Below are positions 48,301 through 60,790 of a DNA stretch of 64,000 bases, one piece after another. Below the pieces are notes generated by a model. That model was not told the DNA's origin. It was given only the letters and a program-made list of their open reading frames with translations, and did not search any database. This DNA comes from Sternotherus odoratus (lineage: Eukaryota; Chordata; Testudines; Kinosternidae). The stretch's first letter is position 1. Every line of letters begins with the position of its first letter. Where the stretch lies: contig JAVMKO010000021.1 in the NCBI GenBank assembly GCA_032164245.1, forward strand, positions 14,390,285 to 14,454,284. Direction: 5' to 3'. Both the position numbers and the translations under genes were made by a program.

Positions 48301-51144
48301 GGATATCCTGGTCAGCATGCTGGCGGCTGGGCTGTACTGGTTCTCCCAGCTTGACATAACCTAAAAATCCCTAGCGTACCTTTGTCATCACAACCTAGTA
48401 TTTCTGTTAGTCACGCCGTTCGAGGATGGCCACAAAACCTCCGGTGATCTTTTCTAGACATAGATATCCTGCTTGTCCCAAGCACTATTACCTCCACCCT
48501 TGCCCAAAATAAAGTGAATTTCCTACTGAACCACATTTCAGACATGGATGTGAAATGCATTTCCCCAGCGTGTTCACACAAACCAAATTTTGCTGGTACA
48601 AGCATCTGCGGGAAGTGATACAAAGAGGTGGAAACAGGGAAAGCAAAATTCACTTTCTAATTACTGCAGCATTTGAGACTATTTTTTCCATTTGTCATCC
48701 ACTCCTCGTAACTCAGCTTCAGCAGAGCTCTTCCCAGCTGTGAGACACACATGGCAGTGTGATGATGTGGGAATGCCCAATGACACAGCATAGCACAGCC
48801 TTTCAAACAGAAATGTGGCCTGGTGCAGGAATGCACATGCAGGTTTGCACAGGGCATTCAGCTACACTAAGGCAGAGTTGGTGTTTTACTCCCTGGCCCT
48901 ATGCCAGCCAGTCCCACTGGGCTACATGAGACCTTGTCTGAACCACCAGGGGAGGAACTTAACACAGGGAGGAGCCCATGACCTCTCAGTATTGGCTTGT
49001 TCTCAATCCCAGAGCTCTCCCTGGCTTGCCCATTGCTGTTTGGTTAACAAGGAAGCAGGTATCTCAAAGTCTCATTAATACTCTGAAAACATGGAGCAAA
49101 GAAGAGTAACTGGTAGGGTTCCAAAGGGTTATTCTGAGTCTGCCTGAAGTGAGACCGGAAAGGGGTCGAGCCAATGGGCTAGTGGTTGTAGTTGACACTG
49201 GATATCTTCTCTGTGCACTGCACAGACTTCACTTCACACCTACTACGGTTTGCTGCAGTCTTTCCACTGGCTCTGCACGTCCTGGGCACAGAGGGAGGGA
49301 TGGAAGGAGAGAGGAACTTGATATTGCTTTGAAAACCCTCCCAATCCAAACACTTGAATGCCAGTTTCATTCCCCTAGATGCCCCCCACCCACTGCAACG
49401 CCTCTGACGTGTGATCGACAGTTCTGTCAGCAGCTTCTCATCAGCCCCACGCTAACAAACACTGGAATGTCCAGCTCTCCCGGGCTTTGTGACATGTTCC
49501 TTGCGCTCCACAGGGCGAGCGGGTGGCATTGCCAGTTCCTGGGGCCCGTCTCATGGACGCTCTAGTAACGGTGAGTGCTCAGCTTATCCAGGCATCAATG
49601 GGAGCCTCTGGCTTGTTCCTTCCTGGACATGTTGGCAGACCCATTGCTGTGATGATAGAGCTGACTCGATCCTCATGATGAAATATGGAGCCATTTCAAA
49701 CTCCCGGCTTCGTCTTTAATTTGTGCTTTATGGCTGCTACAAGGGCCCCATTTATCACAATAGAATCCTTCTTATTTATCTGTTCGTACAAAAAATAAAA
49801 TTATGAAAATGGATTTAAAGAGAAAAATAAGCTTAATGAGTAGAACTGTCTACATCCCTCTTCTCTGTGCTGGGCGGAACGGCTGAGATTCTGGCATGAG
49901 ACGCGGCGCTCACTTCAGTGCAGCTGCCAGCAGGAAGACACTCGCAAATAGAACTGAACCTTAACACTAAACCATATTTTTTCCAGTCAAAAGCTTCCTG
50001 TGTATAATTCTGCTTGGCAGGTGAATGCTTCAAGTCAAATTCCTGTAGCCATATCTAGTAACTGACACAGCCCGCACAGAGGCTTCAATTTCCTATTCAC
50101 ATCTTCCCTGCAACATGTTCCCTCCCTCTGAGACTAACCCAACGCAAAGGGGGAGCTGAACTCCTCCAGCAGAGAGAGCAGCACTTGGCACATGCGGGAG
50201 ATGAAAAGCGGAGTCTCTTCACTGTGCTTCTTTTTTAAAATGTTTACATGAATTTAGTGGATGCTGAAAGGTGCCAGGCTGGCAGCTCTGGATGCAGAAG
50301 TATCCCCACAGGGCAACGGACAGCCCAGGCAGAAACACAGAAAGTTCCCTATGCTGTCCCTTCACCAGCGCGTCTCAGAGTTGAGAGAGAAGCATTCTTT
50401 CCAGGCCCATCCTACCTTGGGACAGTCTGCTGAGGCTACCAGTCCATGGGCCAACTGCGGTTATGAGTAATATCACGGACCACCTACTGCCCTCAGAAAG
50501 AAGGGTAAGTTCTTTAAATGAAGATAGTTCATTGTGTGTTATTTTTACAACCTCTGAGTCTAGACACAAATGAAATAAATATCCCTTAACATAGTACAAA
50601 GGAAAACAAAATAAAACATGTTTGAGATTGTATCTTATCGAGAATAATGTGTGCCTGGCTGACCTGCCTGTGTGGATATCCTTTCCCCATCAGTGTAGTA
50701 AAGGTATCCATAGAGAAAAAAATGGTTGATAATTTATTATTGTACAAGTCTTCATGATGATAATTAAAATCAACACCCATTCAATGGGCTAATACAAATG
50801 TCCCAAACAAACACCTGATGGCTGACCCCACAAAAGGACTTCCAGCCTTTAACCGACCCTGGCAACAATGTTCCACAATGAACCGTATCAGAACATCATA
50901 TGGCAAACGAGAGACAATGCACAATGTTATGATGGACCCCCGTAGCAAATGATGGACCACACTATAAATCAGTACATCCTCCTATCATTGCTGGTGGCAT
51001 GTCAGACTTACACCGAGTCACTTCAGAAGCTACTCTCTGGCTCACAAATCTGGTCTTGGGTATTGAAACGTTGCTAATCACCTATCTTGTCATACGAAAG
51101 AAGAAGAAGGAAGAGAACCTCAATCCGACCCTAAACTGTTTCTC
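45342..51144. other. long unannotated stretch
   Basis: No confident exon. It holds a perfect 12-bp inverted repeat at 47274-47311 and a possible decayed MITE end at 48240-48260 (CCTTGACTACACTAACATTT). The segments 45650-46160 and 49150-49565 have moderately long open frames without recognisable domains. Confidence 0.5.
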
Positions 51145-51400
51145 AGGATATGTCTACACTAGAGCAGCTACAACAGTACAGCTCCTGGAGTGCTATAGGT
51201 AGATGCTTCCTACATCAATGGAAGGGGTTTCCCCATCGATATAGGTTATCCGCCTCTCAGAGGTGATAGCGAGGTTGTCGCCCTATTTGTGTTTACAGTG
51301 GGAGTTAGGTCGCCTAACTATGTTGCACAGGACACAACATTTTTCTCAGCACTGAACTATTGAGCTAGGTTGAGCTAAGTTTTAGGTGTAGACCAGGCCT
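51145..51400. mobile_element. Harbinger-like MITE (GTCTACAC class)
   Basis: The left end AGGATATGTCTACACTAG and right end TTTTAGGTGTAGACCAGGCC are inverted counterparts around the GTCTACAC core. The 256-bp interior has no coding capacity. The internal words GGAGTTAGGTCGCCTAACTA form a local palindrome. Confidence 0.65.
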
Positions 51401-53731
51401 CCGTAGTTTTAGAAAATTGGGTAAAGACTGCAGATTCAATACATAACAGGAACTTCAGTTATTAACACAACTGCTGCTTGGCAGGTTGAGGCCAGCTACA
51501 AATGCCCATGTGCATTTATTTACTGGTAAATAATTTGTGATTATTGCTGTTTATATCTTGGATTTATAGAGTTATGTCCCGGGTTATCCAGAGTAAATGG
51601 GGACATTCCTAAAAGCAGACAGTTTTGGAGACAATATGATCACGAGGACTATTTGTTTCCAAAGAAAAGACACTGGGATTTTTCATAAAATGCTCTGGGA
51701 ATCAGACCCTGCTCATTCTCCAAATGTATTCAAAAGAGAAGCACAGTTCTCCCTGCAATTAAAGGCTGCCTGAGTTTTCATCTGTAGATACACAGATAAA
51801 CTTGTATCATCCACTTCCAGGTTTCTGTGCGCTGGCATGTCAGCAACGGCTAGACTGATTTAGTGCAATAGCTCCAAATGGATTAAATCACAGAGAGCGT
51901 CATTTGAATTTTATCCAGGCTTGTCACACAAATCTCAGAAACTGCGGTCTTGCATGAAAACTTCCTCTTGCTACTTCTGAGAATTTCAGGTTTATAGCAT
52001 GACAAGGAGAACGTATGAAATGAAGACCGTTACCATGGAACACAGAGGCAGCACGTATAGCATACTAGATGGACAACAGCTCCGATATTAACAAAGGATA
52101 GTTCATTAAACAGAATTTGCTCATTTTTAATACATTATGATAATTTTTATACTGTATTTAAAAAGTGAAGACAGTTGGATTTCCCTGATGTACATATTTA
52201 ATAAGGGAGGTTACCATATTTTAAGTGCTATAATATTTTACTTGCATAATATCGCTAACATTGTTGGTGCTGCAGAGTGCATAAGCAGGCACCTAGTATT
52301 TATCCAGGTACCAGAAGATGGGCCCATTAAGAAGAATTTTGCCAGGATTTCACCCTCTATCCCTTGTTAAGGAGAGAACCCACAGTCCACAATTGCCACC
52401 TATTTCTAACTGGATACGGGGTTTAGTTCAACACTAGCTGTGCAAGTATATTTGAATCAGCTCCACAAAGGGGCACTTGAATGATTCATAGCCTAATTTA
52501 GCTAATTAATTTTATTTCTTTTTCTATTGTGGAGCAAAGAGATTGTGATTTTCTTTTATTTGTTCTTTATTTCAAGGTATTTTATTATTTTCTGTGAATT
52601 GCATTTACTCTCTGAATTGCTAAGAGAAATTCAAGCTCTGGTAACTTAATTGTTTGATCACATAAGTGACATGGTATTAGTTCTGTTCACTGATTGAATG
52701 AGAGTAACATCATCAGTCTTCAGGTTCGAATGCTCCCAGAAAATATGGTTTCTGCGAGTTTCTGAGAGCCTAACATTTGCTTTCTGAGAGAATTCCTACT
52801 AATAAAACTCAGTTGCATGAGTGAAAAAGAGATTTTGGTTTGTTAAATATACATTTAACCCAGTTTTGCCTTATTACCAGCTTGCTGACATGAGAAGTAG
52901 GTTTGGTGAAGCCTTAGGGCTGTTTTAGGGTATGTTTCCTCATGCGTCCCAGCATGGAGCTGAAGCCTGAGGTAAGTATTTTGTGTAAGCCTGACTCCTG
53001 TTCTTTCCTGAGGAAAGGCAGCAGCATGTTACTGTAGATGAATATTTTCAAAGGTACAGTGGGAGCTAGTGCCCAGCTCTTGTTGACTTTCAGTATGAGT
53101 TGGGCAACTGCCTGCCCTTGTTTAGCAGACAGTAATGAATGTACAGAGGAATTGCTGTGATATGGTGAGGGGAAAGTGGCAAATCCAAAAGCAACAATGA
53201 AGAATTTGGCTTCACTGCAAAGTTAATTCAATTGTTGCCCATACCAGAGTTCTGCCCACACACAAAAGCCCATCACTTGAGAGCGGTGGGGCTTTGAACT
53301 GAAGCTGGGTGGCCAATTAAAGGGTGTAGGCTAAAGCTCACGTTAACGCAATTCATTGGCTGCAGATGTGACCACCACAGCATGGACACAGGCTAGCATG
53401 ACTAAGTGCTGCTTGCCCTACAATTCTCCCTTAGGCCAGGATGGAGAGACAAGTTCTCCTACAATTCACTGGGAAAGAGTCATAGAGTGGCTTATCTTAT
53501 TGCAACCCAAGAAAATAGGATATGCAGTGTGTCCGCTAGGCTAGCTCAAGAGAAATCATTTGACTGTCGATAACTCAAGTTAACACTGCAGTGAAGATAT
53601 ACCCTTGAGGAAACAGACGCTTGTTCTTGTGCCCATAAATCCCATGGGCCCATTCAAAGAATCCCTGCTCTTGGAACAACATTGTAGTTTTCCATCTAGG
53701 CTCTGCTTTACACATAGCCTAGCCTATGAAA
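51401..53731. other. unannotated AT-rich stretch
   Basis: No gene seen. A short segment at 53042-53115 (ATTTTCAAAGGTACAGTGGG, then TTGACTTTCAGTATGAGTTG) resembles an old dispersed repeat, but I cannot name it. Confidence 0.45.
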
Positions 53732-53864
53732 GTACAGGCTAGGATGACCAGACGCAAAATGTGAAAAATTGGGACAGGGGGTAATAAGAGCCTATATAAG
53801 AAAAAGCCCCCCAAATTGGGACTGTCCCTATAAAATCAGGACATCTGGTCACCCTAGTACAGGC
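53732..53864. mobile_element. 117-bp MITE with perfect 8-bp target duplication (hAT-like)
   Basis: The element spans 53740-53856, with ends TAGGATGACCAGA and TCTGGTCACCCTA (12 of 13 bases inverted). GTACAGGC lies at 53732-53739 and again at 53857-53864. The interior contains complementary blocks AATTGGGACAGG and GGGACTGTCCCTATAAAAT, so the whole element can fold on itself. An 8-bp duplication suggests hAT. No coding capacity. Confidence 0.85.
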
Positions 53865-53964
53865 TGATCATCTGGGAAGTATCAGCAACACTTCTGTGAT
53901 AGCCATAATAGAAGATATGGGCCTGATCCTGCTCTCGTCAACACCTGTGTGAAGCCGGAGTAAC

Positions 53965-54046
53965 ACTAAGTGAGCTATAGCTCAGGAAAGCTTATGCTGA
54001 AATAAACTAGTTCGTCTCTAAGGTGCTACAGGTATTCCTCGCTTTC
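53965..54046 (+). mobile_element. Penelope-like terminal tail, truncated
   Basis: AGTGAGCTATAGCTCAGGAA, then AGCTTATGCTGAAATAAACT, AGTTCGTCTCTAAGGTGCTA and CAGGTATTCC match the Penelope-like tail seen at 29200-29290. The part upstream of stem II is replaced, so the hammerhead-like core is missing in this copy. Stem II (TGAGCTATAGCTCA, 53971-53984), GAAA (53986-53989), GCTT and ATGC are kept. Confidence 0.75.
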
Positions 54047-54141
54047 TTTACTATTGACATCGGTGGTATTACAATGGTGTAACGTGGTGTGTGAGTGAGA
54101 CTCAGCGCCAAGTAGTATGATATGGTATCAAACTCACACAA

Positions 54142-54158
54142 CTCTCTCTCTCTCTCTC
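54142..54158. repeat. short (CT)n microsatellite
   Basis: About eight CT units. Confidence 0.9.
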
Positions 54159-55659
54159 GTGTGAATCTACACACCCACATACCTATTTTTAATTCTACCA
54201 AAGGTTAGTCTGCTTTTGGCAAAAGGCGCATGGCATTAACTGGAAGATGTCGCTGCCATTACAGACACTTGCTAGACCATCTCAAGGACTGACCCAGCTA
54301 ATGCATGCTGCAGTAACACTGGGAATCCCCTTTCTTTGCTTTCCAAAGGCAGATTTGTCTGCACCTGGACGAGGGACTGTTCTGGCTGCCTAATTAACCC
54401 ACGTTGCGTTGGAGCATAATCACCGATACCTTTATAAAATACGTTTTAAATTAACAAATTGGGAAGGTAAGGCAAGAAAACAAATAGCCCCGTTAACTCG
54501 TACATACGTACACAAAACTTTACATAACATAAGCAGCAGCTGGAAAGACACCCACAGACCTAATTGCATTTCTGAGCGGAGAGAACTTACACTCTCTGAT
54601 CTCTGCTTTCCCCATTCATGTTAGTAATTACATGGAGCAAAGCGGCTAACACACTTGTAATTAAATCCAACAGAACCAACAATGAAGCATTTGTAGGTGC
54701 CTTTTTACAAAAGAATCAAAGTGGGAAGCAAGAAGAACTAGGATGTGAGGATGATCCCAGCTGAATAAAATCATTGGGCCTGGAAAAAGCTTGTGCATTG
54801 CTGCCAGTTCCAGTGTTCCTGGTACCAAGGGTGTCTATGGAGAGGGACAGTGCAAGTTGCCCTCTCATATCGAGATATGCTGCAGAACATTTTTCACCCT
54901 CTCTTTGGATTTCCTGTGAAACTGAGAGCTGTTTCTGGCGGGCAGGGAGCGCTCATCCTGCCTGTGAAAATTCACGGAGTGGAAATCAGAAGCTTGGCAC
55001 GTTCCAGCCTGCAGCATCTACCCATTTCGTTTGGCACTTTATTGGCGAAGGCTGCGACATTTATTTCAGTTGGGTGGGCGGAGCTGTTATGCAAACTCCA
55101 GCTCTCATTTGGATGATGAATATTCATGACTCACGCAATCTGTACTAGTCAAATTCTTTCGCCCTCTCTTTCTCGTACTTACTACCCGAGTAGTAACGAT
55201 GCAAGATGCTATATTTAATGTATAAATACTCATCTAGTGTCGATTTTGCAAGGTCTGTGCAGAAGCGAGAGGCTCAGCATTTATCAAGCAGGCATAAGGC
55301 ATGTTTGGTGACACAGATGTTAACACCACTCAAAGGGAAACGGAGAGTCTGTAGAAAGCAGGGCTGGTGAATCAGGAGGTTACATCTTCCTCCCTGAGCC
55401 AGTGCCCCAGCGTCAGGGCAGGGGAAACCATGCTGCCATTTGGGTGACTCAAAAAGGTCTTTAGTTTTGTTTTATAGCCCTCATCAACATAGTATCTGAG
55501 CACGTGGCAAGTAGTTATGGGGCCCCAGATGAGACAGGGAAGGTCCTAATCCTCTCTTGCTGATGAGGTCACAAAGGGTTTTTTCGCAAGACTAGAACCA
55601 TTATCCCTGCATCAGACATTCTGCTCCTCCTGACCTGGAGGTATGGAGCATGGTGCTGG
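54159..55659. other. unannotated sequence with candidate regulatory words
   Basis: No gene recognised. Two overlapping plus-strand frames at 54774-55148 have no domain. A 12-bp palindrome touching an AP-1-type word is at 55116-55133. Confidence 0.45.
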
Positions 55660-55820
55660 TCACTGTTAAACAGCTGCTGTGTTTCACTGGGGCAGTGAAT
55701 GCACTTCAGTGGTGGCTGATGACGTGATCGCTGGGTACAGACTGTGGGTCAATTGGTTACGTTTGTAAAATGGTCTGAGATTCTTTGGGATGAAAAGTGC
55801 TGAATAAATGTAAGTTACAG
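55660..55820 (+). mobile_element. CORE-SINE or L2-type 3' end, diverged
   Basis: CTTCAGTGGTGGCTGATGAC, then TTGTAAAATGGTCTGAGATT, CTTTGGGATGAAAAGTGCTG and AATAAATGTAAGTTA follow the order of an old amniote SINE/L2-type 3' end. Boundaries are approximate. Confidence 0.55.
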
Positions 55821-57670
55821 ATGGGAGGGCCACCTATGGGAGCCTAACCAGACCGGCACGCACTCCACAGCATTTGGCTCAGTATATTTCACTTAACGTT
55901 TAGTTTGGACTTTAGATTTCAAACTCCAAATTACATATAGAGCAAAGAGGAGCAGGTATCCCCCAGGGCACCATTCTGATGAAACACAACAGGACAGCTT
56001 GTGCACTATGAAACCACACAAAGCCCCATGCACGGTGTGGTTGGTGTGTGTTTGTGTCTATGCATGGTTCTGTACTTTATATTCACACACACACACACAC
56101 GGCAAATCCACCTGCCTAGTGATACAGACATTCTGAACTGCATCTCATAGCTACAGATTCGCTTGGAGAAGCAGAACAGACGGAACGCACCAGGAAAGAG
56201 AGCCTGGGTAGTATTTTATCAAAATAGTAACATTAAGATTCATAGTGATTAAATCTGAGCTGTAATTAACCCATTAATGTTTCCCGGCTGATGCTCTCAG
56301 TTAAACTGCCCAGGATGGCTGCGGGCACTGGGCTCCGGCTGGCTGAAAAGGGGCATTCTCTGTTTCGATGGCACTCAGCCAGTTTGCCAGGGAATCCCAT
56401 CCACCCTGATCACGCTGCTGCTCTCTGGCACACTGCTCAAATCCACAGAGATGTAAACACTCCTCATTTACAAATATGCAAATTTGTTTCTTTTCTGATA
56501 TGCAAATAGAGAAATTACAAACAGCTAATTAGGGTCAAAAGAGCTATTAATACCAATTAGTGAAACTGATACCCTTTTATTTTGAAAAGTCGTGCCCTCT
56601 CTGCTCTCAGTTCCTGAGATAGTTCGGCTGAGAGCTTTCATTTCAATGGAATCATAATTCAGTAGCATTCAGCTGCCGGTTTGGTTGTGCACTGTAAGGA
56701 GTGGCTTCCGGTGAATATCTCAAACCAGCAAGAAGAAAGATCCTGAGTTTTTAGTGGAACTGTTCATTGGAGAGAATATTTATCAGACTCTCGGGGAAAA
56801 GAAGATTCTATTTTAACAGAACTAGTCGGTGCGAAGGATGAGAGGGTCCCCAGAGCTGCAGGGAAACTGCAGACAGAGAGACCCTGAAACCTCGGCACTG
56901 AGTGGCTCGGAACCCTATAAACCCAGAGTGAGCCCGAAAGAGGGCAGGAATACCTGCACTAGGAAGAAAGTCTTCACGGAGACCAGCTTCCTTTCCAGGT
57001 TTAGTGATTTGTTCAGCTCTAGCTTCTTTCTCCCACACATCTAACTGGCAGTTCAATGTTAAAAGGAGAAAGTGTGTATAGGATGGAACAGCCTCGAGGC
57101 ATTTTACCTGGTGCCTGGAGTGTCACCTGTGCACAATCCGCATCTCATGGCAGAGCTGGGAGACTAGGCAGCTCCTTCTGCAAGATGGCATTTGTTGAGT
57201 GCAGCTCAGACTCAGCCAGCCCCCAGTGAAGGAGATGGTTTCCCCTCTGCCAGGAGAAGAGTAATTTCTAGGGAATGTTGCCCTTCAGTGCTTGCTTTCC
57301 TAGTAATTTGCTTCACTTGCTCCTCTGCTCTGAATCACACATGCTGCAATATTCAAATTCATGAGGCCCAGACAAATGTTTAAAAAAAAACATCTGTAGG
57401 AACTTTAATGAGTGCCACTCACATCACACAATCCCTCACACGTACGGGGCTAATTGGCCTACGATGCTAAGAGGACACATCGGAGCAGGAACGGAAAAGC
57501 AACATGCAGAGGCAGCAATTAGCAGTATTTCAAAAACTACATTTAGAAAACATCTGCTTAGTTAACAAAACATGACCCTGGCTTACCTGTGGGCATGGGC
57601 TTCTCCAGCTGTAGTGAGTAATAAACGTATTTCATTACGGTTTGCCTTTAAGATACTGTACAAATCTCTT
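55821..57670. other. unannotated sequence with a short (CA)n and paired octamers
   Basis: (CA)n is at 56084-56100. Two ATGCAAAT words lie at 56476-56483 and 56500-56507, in an AT-rich block with TAAT words from 56220 to 56580. No exon is identified. Confidence 0.5.
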
Positions 57671-58375
57671 TGGGCATGGTTAGACTGGCGCTTTGCAGCG
57701 CAAAAACCCTCCAGTAGCACTATAATTTTCGTACCATACACACTTCAAAGTGAGATTTTGCACATTTACTCACTGTTTAAAGCGCAAGTATTAAACCTCC
57801 TTTTCCAGAGGCAGAAGGTTTTTAGCGCTAGCGCTGTAGCGCAAGGTTGGGAATGTGGACACCCATGGGATCTCTTGCATGCCTCCAAGCCATGTAAAGC
57901 CATCAGCAAGCCATTTAAGGCCATCAGCAAGCCATTAAAGACAATCAACATGCCATGTAAGGCAAATGACGTGAGGTGTTGTTTCATAAAAGCAGAAGTA
58001 CCTTTGCAGTTTCTCTCTAACAACTCACATAGCAAGTAACAAGTGAAAATGCTTGCGGACGGAGCTGTTTGTCTTAAATACAAAGCCTGTCAGCTTTCGC
58101 TAAGGAAAACTCACTGACAGCCTGATCTTCTCTCCCTGCGAACAACTTCCCAGTTCCTCCTCACCCCCCTCCTTTGCAAAGCACGTTGCACCCAGCTGAA
58201 TGCTGGGATACCTGCCCTATCCCGCTACTGTCACTGCCGCCAGAAGTGCTACAAATGTATCCATTCTTTAGCGCTACAGGGTTTCAATCTGCACAGGCTC
58301 TAGCGCGATACCTATTACGTTACATTGGGAAGCGCTACAAAAAAACGCGCTATAATCTCTAGTCTAGCCATACCC
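57671..58375. mobile_element. 705-bp MITE-like element (GGGCATGGTTAGACT ends)
   Basis: It starts GGGCATGGTTAGACTGGCGC and ends with the inverted AGTCTAGCCATACCC (13 of 15 pairs). AGCGC/GCGCT words recur throughout (57690-57700, 57820-57842, 58268-58275, 58300-58306, 58331-58350). The flanks CTTT and TTT do not give an unambiguous target duplication. A four-unit 21-bp minisatellite lies inside. There is no transposase frame. Confidence 0.65.
57887..57970. repeat. 21-bp x 4 minisatellite inside the MITE
   Basis: Units start at 57887, 57908, 57929 and 57950. Each begins AAGCCAT or ATGCCAT and ends with a form of ATCAGC, ATCAAC or ATGAC. Units 1 and 2 differ at two positions; units 3 and 4 are more diverged. 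The spacing is exactly 21 bp. Confidence 0.9.
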
Positions 58376-59909
58376 TTTGACTCCTCACCTCCGCTATTGC
58401 AGGATAAAAGCTCTCCATGCACCGCGCATCCGCTTACTGACGGCCTCAGCTTCCTCCTTTCCCACATTAGAAGTAACTATTTAATAACTGCACATGTTTT
58501 GTGTTGCTACATTAGTTTCAAACCCTTGTGCTCATGAAAGCAAGAATGAGACACATCACTTGTGTGCACCCTGCCAGCTCTGTGAGCTCCCCCAGCTCTG
58601 CTAACCCAGAGCTCACAATGTCAATAGAGTTCTGATTATGTAGTTCCCCTGCCTTCCCAAAGCTCTGCCTCTTGGGACAATTTGTCTGGCAAGTCTCTGG
58701 ACAACGAAGAAGAGGAGATCAAGTACTCTGGATTTGAACCCATGTCACCAAAGACAAAACGACCGGCCAATGACTCACTGTCCCACTTTGCCGCTAAGAA
58801 GAGTTTGTTTTCTCTTGCTGTGGGACTCATGCTATCCAGAGGCTAAGTCAACATACTTGTGTTAGTTCTCACTAAAAATAAAATGGAGCAGCCCCAGCTC
58901 AAGAAACAGGAGGAGCTAACCATCCGATCCGAGACCAGAGACGTGTACTCGGGGTGGCTGGCTGCTTGTACTGTCGCTGCTGCCTTCTATCTTTGGCGTG
59001 TAGCTTGAGAGCTTGTCTGTCTCCTTGAGCTGGGAACCACATCGCCAGCTCCCAGTGCAGATGAATCTAGAGTTACAGCACTCATTTCCTTGGCTATTAC
59101 ACAGAAGTCAGGCTGCTACAAGCACTAATTTGGCCTCTTGCCATATCAGAGTGTGAAAGCTGGATTGAAATAAGCAGCAGGTAAAGCATGAGCGGGAGTT
59201 GTAGGATGAACACAAATACTGCCTGTGTAAAAGGGAAAGACGTGAAGTGTTGGTGGGATTACAGACAACGTGAGGATGGTCTCAGAATTCCAAGGTGGCT
59301 TGGTTTGGAAGATGATGTTAAGGTGATGGGAGAACGTTCTCTATCCTTTCCTTGCCAAAATACATATTGTAAACTGAAAGCTCAGTCATTTTCGCTCCAA
59401 CAAGCTGTCACTTATTACAAGATTTTCGTGATGAGGAATGACCATGCATTCCTTCAACTTCTGCCTCCCCAAACTTCTCCTCCATTCCTTAAGTGAATCC
59501 AGCTGAATGTGCTGCAAACTTTCCTGTTCTTAAGAGTCTCCATCCCAAGTGAAAGTTGGAGCTGAGCGAATAGTGGAAAAATATTTGGCCACTACTCACT
59601 TGAATTTAAAAGTAAATTTCAGTGAGACTGCATCTGCAATTCTCTCTGTTGTGTTTGCTTTCTGTAAATATTTGAATGTCAAACTTTGCAAGTACGACTT
59701 CTAACACATTTTAAATGTGAATGCATGAATATGTGAATTCACTCAAAAGATCATCATCGAATTCTGATTTGTATATTTGACTAATATTTAGAATTTGCAT
59801 TTCACGCTATACCTCACACGCAGAAGAGACCGGCCGCGTGGAGAGTTCTGAACAGAGCAAAAGGAAATGGATTAGGGGCTGGAAGGAAAGATGCAAGTGC
59901 TAAATCTGT
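58376..59909. other. unannotated sequence
   Basis: No gene. A minus-strand B-box-like word (GGTTCAAATCC, 58731-58741) could be a relic of a tRNA-derived SINE, but no good A box is found. Confidence 0.45.
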
Positions 59910-60190
59910 GTTCTTGGCTAGGGGACGACAAAGGGCAGACATGACAACAGCCTGCAAATATTCAAAGGGTGCAAAACTTCCAGGAAGCTGAAGAATAGTT
60001 AAAGAATGAGTTAAAACAGAGAGAAATGAAGTAAAGAAATGACAAATTTAGTTTCAATAGCAGGGAAACCACCCTGGCAGTGAGATGTATCAGGTGATAG
60101 AATTATCTCCCAAGAGAAGGGCTGGACTCACGAGTGTTCAGGCATTTAAAACTAGGCCTAACAACCCACTCGTAAATTCTCACCAGCTAA
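59910..60190 (+). mobile_element. CR1/L2-type LINE 3' remnant
   Basis: The plus-strand translation near 59925 gives QRADMTTACKYSKG, the degraded form of RxGDMITxFKYLKG. Farther on, ATTATCTCCCAAGAGAAGGG and CATTTAAAACTAGGCC correspond to the 3' motif coding for LPEEVV...FKTRL. Diverged. Confidence 0.6.
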
Positions 60191-60790
60191 CAGTCCTGCA
60201 CTGGCCCTTGGTGGATCCTATAGTAACAGTAACACAAGACCACTCAGGCAAGGGCTCCCCATTCCAAAGGCTTCTCTGGACTTGTAGGTGCTCAGCACCT
60301 CTGAATATCAGGCCCTATGACTCTCTTTCCCGACACCTTGCTGGCTTGGGTCTCCTGTCTGCACTGCCAATAGTACTGGAGCATGCAGCGAACGAGACAG
60401 TCTGGGCTCTAGGCCAGCCGCAGCTTGCAATACTTTTCAACGTCAGGTTTATTGAGACGATGTTGCTGGTGTTGAAAAAAGGAAAGGAAAGTCTAAGGAT
60501 AGAGGAGACCTTGGCCCTGGGCAGCATGAAAACAAGGGAGAGCAGGTCTTTCTCCAGAGTGCCCCTGCCCCGCCCCGCCTAGGAGACACACCAAAGAGAG
60601 ACTTGGAAATCAGCTCCACAACAGCAGAGCTCACTGGAACCCCCTGCAAGAGACTGATTCTGGCAGGGAATGAAGCCCTTCACTCCTGACAAACAGCAAC
60701 TCCTAATCCACACATTCCCCCTGAAAACTCCCCCTGGAGCCGCCTCTTCATTTCCACGTGTCAGAGGGGAAAGGACCATGTTGCAGAACT
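60191..60790. other. unannotated sequence
   Basis: No gene or repeat recognised. Open frames overlap on both strands. Confidence 0.5.

Noticed and set aside
50999..51202. 67-codon frame with a hydrophobic stretch followed by a lysine-rich run, resembling a membrane anchor
   Set aside because: The frame runs into a MITE, has no partner exon or homology, and hydrophobic stretches are common by chance in T-rich sequence.
58690..58800. Possible tRNA gene or SINE head on the minus strand (GGTTCAAATCC)
   Set aside because: Only the B box is convincing; no A box at proper spacing and no tRNA cloverleaf.
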